From an uncultured Phycisphaerales bacterium (GTDB lineage Bacteria > Planctomycetota > Phycisphaerae > Phycisphaerales > UBA1924): DNA of 11,258 nt. Each line of letters opens with the position of its first letter. The first letter of the stretch is position 1. Shown piece after piece: positions 1 through 6,100 of this stretch. A program made the position numbers and the translations under genes. Under the pieces are notes generated by a model. The model was not told the origin of the DNA. It worked only from the letters and a program-made list of their open reading frames with translations, and did not search any database. The stretch is taken from the NCBI GenBank assembly GCA_937891445.1, contig CALAFV010000047.1, forward strand, positions 1 to 11,258, read 5' to 3'.

Positions 1-749
1 TCCACGAACCGCGCCAGCCGCGCGACGTCCCCCGGCCCATCCGCCAGCCGCAGCGCCCGCGCCGCCCCCCCCGGCGACGCCCGCCGCGCGATCGCCGCGA
101 CATGCCCCATCAGTTCGCTCAGTTGGTCAAACCGCTTCCCCTTCGCCGCGGCGACGATGAACTCACTCAGCCCCTTGGTCATCGCGCCAGCCCGCCGCGC
201 GGCCTTGAGCACCGCCGGCGCCCAGTCCGCCGCCGGCGCCAGCGTCGTCGCCAGCCCCGCGGCCGACAGCGCCAGGATCACCTCGTCCGTCTCGCCGTCC
301 AGCGCCCACTTGCCCCCCTCGATCAGCAGGTCGCGCACGTCGCCGACCACGAGCATGTCCGCCGCGACGGCCCCCACCAGCCCCTCCAGCGACGCGGCCC
401 GCCCCGACAGCGCCCCCATCCCGACCTCGCGCAGCCGCCGCAGCACCGACGACGCCTCCTCCGCCGCGGCGTCCCGCTCCCGCTCGATCGCCGCACGCTT
501 CTGTGGGTCCGTCTCCGCCGCCAGCGCCGCCTCCGCGATCACCGCCGCCTCGCCGTAGCGCCCGGCCTCGCGCAGGTGCCGCACCACGGCCGCGAAGTCC
601 ATCCCCGGCAGCGCGGCCAGTTGCAGCCGCGCCAGCCGCCCACCCGTCCCGGCCACCATCGCCCACAGCACAAGCAGCGCGAGCGCGAGCCGCACCGCCC
701 CCCAACGGCAGCGCCACAGCCGCCGGCCCAGCCCCGGCGCCCGCGTCAC
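1..749 (-). CDS. Unrecognised single-pass membrane protein, 3' end beyond left edge
   Basis: The frame stays open for 249 codons from a GTG at 749 to the window edge; the stop is not included. The GTG overlaps the TGA of the upstream DUF4230-like gene (746-748) as GTGA, which argues for translational coupling and decides this start; a longer reading would have to lie inside that gene. Residues 1-16 are Arg-rich, residues about 17-33 form one hydrophobic helix, and then comes an Ala-rich, charged helical stretch (about 60-110, likely coiled coil). Next is a conserved-looking block with VVGDVRDLLIEGGKWAL near 134-150 and hydrophobic small residues at 157-175. The orientation is probably N-in with the bulk outside the membrane, by the positive-inside rule. 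Codons end mostly in G, unlike the lectin and kinase genes. I do not recognise the family and assign no function. Confidence 0.8.
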   Translation of the reverse strand, partial: MTRAPGLGRRLWRCRWGAVRLALALLVLWAMVAGTGGRLARLQLAALPGMDFAAVVRHLREAGRYGEAAVIAEAALAAETDPQKRAAIERERDAAAEEASSVLRRLREVGMGALSGRAASLEGLVGAVAADMLVVGDVRDLLIEGGKWALDGETDEVILALSAAGLATTLAPAADWAPAVLKAARRAGAMTKGLSEFIVAAAKGKRFDQLSELMGHVAAIARRASPGGAARALRLADGPGDVARLARFV

Positions 750-1411
750 AGCCCCTCCCCCTCGTACACGACCACGACCGACGCCTCGCGCCCGACGATC
801 GCGCGGACCAGGTCGCGCACCTGCTCGCGCGTCGCCTCCTCGACCATCCGCGCATCCTCCGGCGCCAGCACCAGTTCACGCGCCTGCTCGTGCAGGCTCC
901 GGCGCGCCAGCCCGAGGTAGTACTCCCCCGCGCGCGACCGCAGCCGCAGCCACCCCGTGCGCACGTCCGGCCGGTCGCGCTCCGCGAAGACCTCCGTCGC
1001 GATCCGCTGCGGCCGCGGGATGCGCACGATGTAACTGGTCCCCAGCGGGCCGACCCGCACCGCGTCGTCGCCCAGCCGCGACAGGTCGGTGCCGTACAGC
1101 AGCCGCGCCGGGGCGCGCACGGTCGCCTCGACGTCGCCGCGCCAACTGGTGTCCACCTTCGTGACGGCGACCGTCGTGTCGATGTGCACGGTGACGAGTT
1201 TCATCGCGCGCACGGCGCCGGCGACGTCCGCCACGGGGCGGAGGTTGCCCGTGCTGTCGAGGTGCGACGAAAGAAGGGCGGGGTCGGTGACGGCCCGCTG
1301 CTGGGACCGCAGCACCGCGGCGAGGCCGACGAACAGGAACGCGGCCAGCGCGGCGGCCACCGCCAGGTCGCGCGGGGCGCGGCGGGTGCGCGTGCTCGTC
1401 GGAACGTCCAT
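746..1411 (-). CDS. Small membrane-anchored DUF4230-like protein
   Basis: This 221-residue protein has a short basic N-terminus and one transmembrane helix (about 16-36), followed by a soluble domain. The domain resembles DUF4230: alternating beta strands with TVHIDTTVAVTKVDTSW (74-90), a YGTDLSRL segment (106-113), a YIVRIPRPQRI strand (127-137), and a C-terminal helix plus strand ending VVVVYEGEGL. Proteins of that family are membrane-anchored and of unknown function. The ATG at 1411 has a GGGAG Shine-Dalgarno-like stretch about 8 nt upstream and a candidate promoter at 1430-1457. The stop overlaps the GTG of the next gene by 4 bp, so the pair is probably one operon and may form one membrane complex. 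Codon endings drift from C-rich at the 5' end to G-rich at the 3' end. The coding call is firm; the family assignment is by motif memory and less sure. Confidence 0.85.
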   Translation of the reverse strand: MDVPTSTRTRRAPRDLAVAAALAAFLFVGLAAVLRSQQRAVTDPALLSSHLDSTGNLRPVADVAGAVRAMKLVTVHIDTTVAVTKVDTSWRGDVEATVRAPARLLYGTDLSRLGDDAVRVGPLGTSYIVRIPRPQRIATEVFAERDRPDVRTGWLRLRSRAGEYYLGLARRSLHEQARELVLAPEDARMVEEATREQVRDLVRAIVGREASVVVVYEGEGL

Positions 1412-1429
1412 GGCCGTGCTCCCACAGGG

Positions 1430-1457
1430 AGTATCGGCCCGCGGAGCAGAGGGTCAA
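1430..1457 (-). promoter_or_regulatory. Candidate sigma70-type promoter for the DUF4230-like operon
   Basis: On the minus strand TTGACC (1457-1452) and GATACT (1435-1430) are separated by 16 bp. A start about 7 nt further on would leave a leader of roughly 12 nt before the ATG at 1411, just enough for the GGGAG ribosome site. This is a consensus match by eye only; planctomycete promoters are poorly defined. Confidence 0.4.
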
Positions 1458-1477
1458 CACCGGGCCTGCGCGCACAG

Positions 1478-1514
1478 CGAGCCGGGCCGCTGGATGGGGC
1501 TCCGGCCCGGCTCG
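1478..1514. terminator. Perfect 12-bp inverted repeat between lectin and DUF4230-like genes
   Basis: Arms CGAGCCGGGCCG (1478-1489) and CGGCCCGGCTCG (1503-1514) are exactly complementary, with a 13-nt loop. The element begins 57 nt past the lectin stop and lies about 20 bp upstream of the candidate -35 of the next gene. It can end lectin transcription, but neither flank has a T-run, so a Rho-aided stop or an operator is also possible. Confidence 0.45.
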
Positions 1515-1570
1515 TTGTGCATCACACCCGCGCCGGCCGATGGCCGCGCGGCTTTCCCCCCCAGCGGGGC

Positions 1571-2449
1571 TCAGAGCGTCGAGCGCCGGCGGCGGACCGC
1601 CATCACGCCCGCCACGCCCAGCAGGGAGACGACGCCAGGGGAGGGAATCGTGGGGTTGAACGACCAGGAGTGGACCAGGTGACGCTGCGCGTCGAGGGCG
1701 TTGCCGGTCGCGGCGGTGATGCCGACGAAGGCCTCGCCGTCGCCCTCGAGGGCCAGGAGTTGCTCGAGGTTCACGTTGGTCTGGAGGATGGGGTTGAGCA
1801 GGTCATCGACGTACACGGTGAGCGTGCCGCTCGAGACGCCGCGGAGGCCGGGCGTGTAGGTGATCAGGGCGGTGTGCAGGCCGCCGTCGTTGAGGTCGGT
1901 GGTGCCGGAGGGGAGGGCCGCCGAGGCCATGGTGCCCTGGCCGAAGACGGGGCTGTTGGCCGCGACGCCGCGGGACTGGATGGAGACGTGGTTGCCGTCG
2001 ATGTCGGCCCAGTCCCACGTGTTGTCCCACATGTCGAACTCGATGGCGAGGGAGTTGGCGATGCCGACCCCGCCGAACATCGGGTTGTCGCCGTAGCCCA
2101 GAGCGCCGCCGTCGCCGCCGATGGCGGTGTTGGAGGAGTTCTGGATGACGAAGGCGAAGCCGTCGGCGCCGCCGCGGTGGATGTTGTCCACGGAGAAGGT
2201 GAACTGGGTCTCGAAGCCGCCGGCGACGTTCTGGCGGAACTGGTACCACATCGCGCCCCTGGAGCGCCCGGTGTCCGGGGTGAGGGCGATGACGTTGCCG
2301 ACCTGACCGGCGTCGGCGATCAGGTTGAGGTTCGTCGTCGAGGAGAAGTCGGTGAAGACGAAGCCGTCCTGGGCGAGAGCAGGCGCGGCCCAGCAGGCGG
2401 CGAATGCGGCTGTCAGGGTGAACAACGTACCACGAGTCCGCGTGACCAT
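1571..2449 (-). CDS. Secreted L-type lectin-like protein with PEP-CTERM-like sorting tail
   Basis: This 292-residue protein has a Sec signal peptide (basic MVTRTR, hydrophobic core to about 20, APALA-Q cleavage near 26/27). Residues about 30-265 look like a concanavalin A/L-type lectin fold: GADGFAFVIQ (94-103) carries the sugar-binding Asp of that family. GGVGIANSLAIEFD (126-139) followed by N143, D147 and NHVSI (153-157) matches the metal-binding ExD region, and FVGITAATG (241-249) and HSWSF (260-264) match the last strands. The tail is PSPG (269-272), a short hydrophobic stretch (273-285) and four Arg, a variant of the PEP-CTERM signal cut by exosortase. The likely role is binding glycans at the cell surface or in the matrix. 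The ATG at 2449 has a strong GGAGGAG ribosome site. Codons end mostly in C. Lectin fold and export are well supported; the ligand is unknown. Confidence 0.9.
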   Translation of the reverse strand: MVTRTRGTLFTLTAAFAACWAAPALAQDGFVFTDFSSTTNLNLIADAGQVGNVIALTPDTGRSRGAMWYQFRQNVAGGFETQFTFSVDNIHRGGADGFAFVIQNSSNTAIGGDGGALGYGDNPMFGGVGIANSLAIEFDMWDNTWDWADIDGNHVSIQSRGVAANSPVFGQGTMASAALPSGTTDLNDGGLHTALITYTPGLRGVSSGTLTVYVDDLLNPILQTNVNLEQLLALEGDGEAFVGITAATGNALDAQRHLVHSWSFNPTIPSPGVVSLLGVAGVMAVRRRRSTL

Positions 2450-2455
2450 CGCAGG

Positions 2456-2462
2456 CTCCTCC
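2456..2462 (-). promoter_or_regulatory. Ribosome binding site of the lectin gene
   Basis: GGAGGAG on the minus strand lies 6 nt before the ATG at 2449, a near-ideal Shine-Dalgarno sequence that fixes this start. A long inverted repeat begins only 5 nt upstream of it, so access to the site could be affected by leader structure. Confidence 0.7.
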
Positions 2463-2467
2463 AGCCG

Positions 2468-2504
2468 CCGCGGGATGCGCGTGCGACAGCACGCGTGCCC
2501 GCGG
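2468..2504. promoter_or_regulatory. Long GC-rich hairpin next to the lectin ribosome site
   Basis: Two nested 7-bp perfect arms, CCGCGGG (2468-2474) with CCCGCGG (2498-2504) and CGCGTGC (2478-2484) with GCACGCG (2489-2495), enclose a 4-nt loop. They are separated by only 3 and 2 unpaired bases. The stem would sit in the lectin mRNA leader, 18 nt from the ATG. It could stabilise the mRNA, control access to the ribosome site, act as an attenuator, or serve as a protein-binding site in DNA. Confidence 0.5.
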
Positions 2505-2589
2505 GGGCCGCTTGGCCGTCGTCGGGGCTCTCACTCACTCCGGCCGCCGCGGCGTTCGGCGGTGCACCGCGTGCACGCACACCGAGGCC

Positions 2590-2603
2590 GACGGCATGCC
2601 GTC
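2590..2603. promoter_or_regulatory. 14-bp perfect palindrome upstream of the lectin gene
   Basis: GACGGCATGCCGTC is identical on both strands. It has no loop, so it is better suited to binding a dimeric regulator than to forming an RNA hairpin. It lies about 140 bp upstream of the lectin ATG. No regulator family is suggested by the sequence. Confidence 0.35.
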
Positions 2604-2627
2604 TGCCCGACGACTCCCAATCTGTCA

Positions 2628-2644
2628 GCGGTTGCCTCAACCGC
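2628..2644. repeat. Small inverted repeat, 7-bp arms, 3-nt loop
   Basis: GCGGTTG (2628-2634) and CAACCGC (2638-2644) pair exactly around CCT. There is no T-run on either side, so it is not an ordinary Rho-independent terminator. It adds to the run of structured elements upstream of the lectin gene. Confidence 0.35.
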
Positions 2645-2852
2645 CGGTGAGAGAGAGAACGCCACGCGGCACGCTGGCGCGTGCCCCGGACCAAAGCCAC
2701 CCCGTCCCCTGCTCTTTCTCTCCTCCGGATGGGAGCGACGCTTGGGTCGCCCGCTCAATCAGGCCACATCTTTCCGAAGTGGCAAGTCGGCGGGTTGCGA
2801 AAATTGCACCGAGGTCCGGCGCAAGTCCAACTCCCTGCCGAGTTTCCGCGAT

Positions 2853-2874
2853 CGGCGCTCGCCTTGAGGCGCCG
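2853..2874. repeat. Small inverted repeat, 6-bp arms, 10-nt loop
   Basis: CGGCGC (2853-2858) and GCGCCG (2869-2874) are complementary. In DNA of this GC content such a match could arise by chance; it is listed because it lies in the same non-coding stretch as the other repeats. Confidence 0.2.
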
Positions 2875-2967
2875 TGTGGAGCCCGGATCTCTCTCCCCAA
2901 ACCCCCTGTTCCGCGTGCAGGACCGATAACGGTTCCGGCTGCGGGTCTCTCTCGTGCTCCGGGGCGG

Positions 2968-2996
2968 ATGATACCGGCTGGTGAGCGCCGCGCCAA
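2968..2996 (-). promoter_or_regulatory. Candidate distal promoter reading toward the lectin gene
   Basis: On the minus strand TTGGCG (2996-2991) and TATCAT (2973-2968) are separated by 17 bp. It lies just past the terminator-like repeat behind the kinase gene. Use of it would give a lectin mRNA with a leader of roughly 510 nt that includes all the inverted repeats, or an independent small RNA. Match by eye only. Confidence 0.35.
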
Positions 2997-3035
2997 GGGG
3001 CAAAAACTGCGAGGCTTCTTTCGGCGACGAAACGA

Positions 3036-3068
3036 CTTCGGGGAGCCCGCGATGATCGATCCCCGAAG
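3036..3068 (-). terminator. Terminator-like inverted repeat after the kinase gene
   Basis: CTTCGGGGA (3036-3044) and TCCCCGAAG (3060-3068) are perfectly complementary 9-bp arms around 15 nt, beginning 36 nt past the kinase stop. On the minus strand the stem is followed by GTCGTTTCGTC and, about 30 nt on, by a T5 run, so a weak Rho-independent stop is plausible. A second, weaker 4-bp stem (3084-3097) lies between it and the stop codon. Confidence 0.45.
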
Positions 3069-3104
3069 GTGAACGCCGCATTCCCCCATTGTCGGGGTAC
3101 CGCG

Positions 3105-6100
3105 TCACGACGGGTCACGGCGGGTGCGGCGCGGGGGGGCGGGAGCGGTGCGGGTCGTCACCGGGGGCGGAGCGGCGGGCGGGGTGGGGAACTCGGGGGG
3201 CGTGAGGCGATCGGACTCGGGCTCGAGGGGGATCGCCATGTCGCAGACGAGGCCCTCGGGCCGCCAGGTGATGGCGACGTTGCCGCGGAGTTCGTAGGCG
3301 ATGCCGCCCTCGATGAGTTCGGTGCCGAAGCCGCGGCGCTGCGGCTCGACGACCGGCGGCCCGCCGGACTCCTCCCAGCGGAGGCGCAGGAGCGGGGGCT
3401 CGCCGGGCTCGCGCTCGTGGATGGTCCAGGTGACGGTGACGGAGCCCTCGTGCGTCGAGAGCGCGCCGTACTTGCTGGCGTTGGTGGCCAGTTCGTGGAG
3501 AGCCATGGCGATGGGGGAAGCGGCGCGGGCGGGGAGCGTCACCTCGGGGCCGTGGGCGACGACGCGGGCGCCGTAGGGCTCGAGCGTGTGCTTGGCCAGT
3601 TCGCCGAGCACCGCGCCCTGCCAGCGGCCGCGGGCCAGGACGTGGTGCATGCGGGCCAGGGCGCGGATGCGGCCCTGGAAGGACTCGGAGAACTCCTTGA
3701 GGGAGGAACTGGAGCGGATCGTGTGATCGGCGATGGAGAGGACGGCGGCGAGGTTGTTCTTCACGCGGTGGTCGAGTTCGGCCATCATGAGCGCCTGCCG
3801 CTGCTCGGAGCGGATGCGCTCGGTGACGTCGCGGATCACGCTGAGCGTGCCGGCGTCGCGGCCCTGCTCGTCGCGGAGGATGCTGACGGCGGACTCGACG
3901 TAGATGCGCTCGCCGGAGCGTTTGACGTGGATGCTCAGGCCCTCCCAGCGGCCGCGGCGGCGGAGGGCATCGGCGGCGCGGCCCTCGTCCTGCGGATTGA
4001 GCCACTGGGTGGTGAAGAGGTCGGAGGCGGGCCTGCCGAGGACGTCGTCGATGGCGACGCCGTAGGCGCGGGCGGCGGCGGCGTTGAGGTAGGTCACGCG
4101 ACCGGCCGGGTCCACGGCGACGACGGCGTCGTCCACCTGGGAGAGAACGCTGGCCTGGAAGCGGAGGCGCTGCTCGGCGCTCTTTCGCGCGGTGATGTCG
4201 CGGATGACGACCTGGACGGCGGGGCGGCCCTCGTAGACGCAGGAGGAGGCGGCGGCCTCGGCGTCGAAACTGGTGCCGTCGAGGCGGACGAGGCGCTCGT
4301 CGAGGGGGGGCGTGGCGTTGTCGCCGTCGCGGAGGCGGCGGAGGCGGTCCTGCACCTCGGGGCGTGAGGCCTGGTCGATGACGTCCCAGACGGGGCGGCC
4401 GATGATGTCGCCGGGGTCGGCGGCGCCGAAGAGCCGCAGGCCTGCGGCGTTGACGAAGACGAAGCGGCCCTCCTGGTGGACGGCGATGCCGTCGGGGCTG
4501 GACTCGACGAGGCGGCGGTAGCGCTCCTCGCTGTCGCGCAGGGCGCGTTCGGCGAGGCGGCGGTCGGTGACGTCCTCGACGGCGCCGACGTGGCCGATGA
4601 GTTCGCCGGCGTCGGAGAACATGGGGCTGGCCGCGGCGCGGACCCAGCGGACGGAGCCGTCGGCGTGCTGGAAGCGGGCCTCGGCGGCGGCGGGGCTGGC
4701 GGCGGCGGCGGCGCCGCGCCACAGTTCGGCGAGCCACGCGCGGTCGTCCGGGTGGACCGAGGCGAACCAGCCGTCCCCGAGGGCGTCGTCGAAGGTGAAG
4801 CCGGCGATCTCCTGGAGGCGCGGGTTCACCCACGTGAGGCGGCCGCCGGGATCGGCCATGAAGATGCCGACGGGGGAGCAGATCGAGAGCGAGCGGAAGC
4901 GTTCCTCGCTGGCCCGGAGTTCGCGATCGGCCTTCATGCGGGCGGTGATGTCGCGGGAAACGGACACGATTTCGTGGACCTGCCCGGAGGGGTCGCGGAC
5001 GGCGCGGGCCGTGGTTTCGAGCCAGATCGGGCGGCCGTCGCCGCGGCGGGCGCGGTAGCGGAAGACCTCGGGATCGGGGCTGGCGAGGACGGCCTGGTGG
5101 GCCTGGCGGAGCAGGTCGGCGTCCTCGGACTCGCAGAGGTCGAAGACGACGCGGCCGCGGAGGTCGTCGGGCTCGTAGCCGAGCAAGGCGCGGGAGGCCG
5201 GGGAGGCGAAGAGGTATTCGCCGGCGGGGGTGAGCCGCGCGATCATGTCGGTGGCGTTCTCGGCGAGGAGGCGGTAGAGGGATTCGCTCTGAGCCAGGGC
5301 GGCCTCGCGGCGCTTGGCCTGGGTGATGTCCTGCATGGTGCCGAGCATGCGCCGCGGCACGCCGGACTGGTCGCGGATGAAGACGCCGTTGTCGAGGATG
5401 TCGGCATAAGAGCCGTCCGCGCGGCGGAAGCGGTACTCGGTGCGGAACTGCTGGCCGTCGGCGCGGGCGCGGGCGAGCGCTTCGAGGGTGTTGGCGCGGT
5501 CGTCGGGGTGGATCATCCCGCTCCAGGTCTCGGCGTCCACGGCGGCGAACTGCTCGGGGGTGTAGCCGGTGACGTCGGCGATGGCGCCGACCCAGACGAT
5601 CCGGCCGGTGTCGAGGTCGTAGTCGTAGATCAGTTGGCCGGTCTGCTCGGCGACGAGGCGGTATCGCTCCTCGCCGGCGCGGTGGGCCTCCTCGATGCGC
5701 CGGCGTTCGGTGATGTCGAGGAACATGACGGCGACGGCGTCGGGGCGGCCGCCCTCGTCGGGGGAGACGGGGACGGCGCGGAAGACGCCCCAGGCGATCT
5801 CGCCGTCGCGGCGTCGGACGCCGATCGTGGTCGGGCCCGCGGGCTGCCCGGTGGCGAGGCACTGCATCGCGGGGTACTCCTCGATGGGCATGGGGGAGCC
5901 GTCGTCGCGGAACGTGCTGCCGGCGAAATCATCGGCCCTCAGTTTCGTGACTTCCTCGGCGGGCATGCCGAAGAACTCATCCGCGATGCGATTGGTGCGC
6001 AGGAGCGAGCCGTCGGCGCCGACGACGACAAGGCCGCCGGGGATGGCGTCGATGAGGCGGCGGTTGAACTCTTCGCTGCGCCGGAGGGCCTCCTCGGCGA

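Larger units (their letters stand above)
2450..3104. other. 655-bp non-coding stretch between kinase stop and lectin start
   Basis: No reading frame here has a convincing start, codon pattern or protein-like composition; the translations are Arg/Pro/Ser mixtures. The stretch is visibly less G-rich on the plus strand than the genes on either side and contains more A and T around 2755-2830. It holds at least five inverted repeats (listed separately), a candidate promoter at 2968-2996 and a terminator-like repeat at 3036-3068. It probably comprises the kinase 3' end plus a long regulatory leader or upstream region of the lectin gene. A small RNA cannot be excluded but I recognise none. Confidence 0.6.

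Noticed and set aside
163..879. 238-codon minus-strand frame at the left end
   Set aside because: It overlaps the DUF4230-like gene in another frame and is mostly Gly/Arg/Ala. The GTG frame from 749 has a membrane helix, balanced composition and the GTGA overlap.
1100..1600. Replication origin at the GC-skew switch
   Set aside because: No DnaA-box cluster, AT-rich unwinding element or origin-linked gene is visible; the skew switch itself is reported as a finding.
503..2650. 715-codon open frame on the plus strand across three minus-strand genes
   Set aside because: It crosses gene boundaries and non-coding DNA and is Arg/Pro-rich; it is a shadow frame caused by high GC.
2790..2850. tRNA-like T-arm (GCAAGTCC context)
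   Set aside because: No matching acceptor, D or anticodon stems could be laid out on either strand.
2512..3072. Possible small proteins in the 655-bp gap, both strands
   Set aside because: None has a ribosome site with a sensible composition; the frames overlap each other and show no codon bias like that of the real genes.
3115..5862. 915-codon minus-strand frame inside the kinase gene
   Set aside because: It is the +1 shadow of the kinase, almost wholly Arg and Pro.
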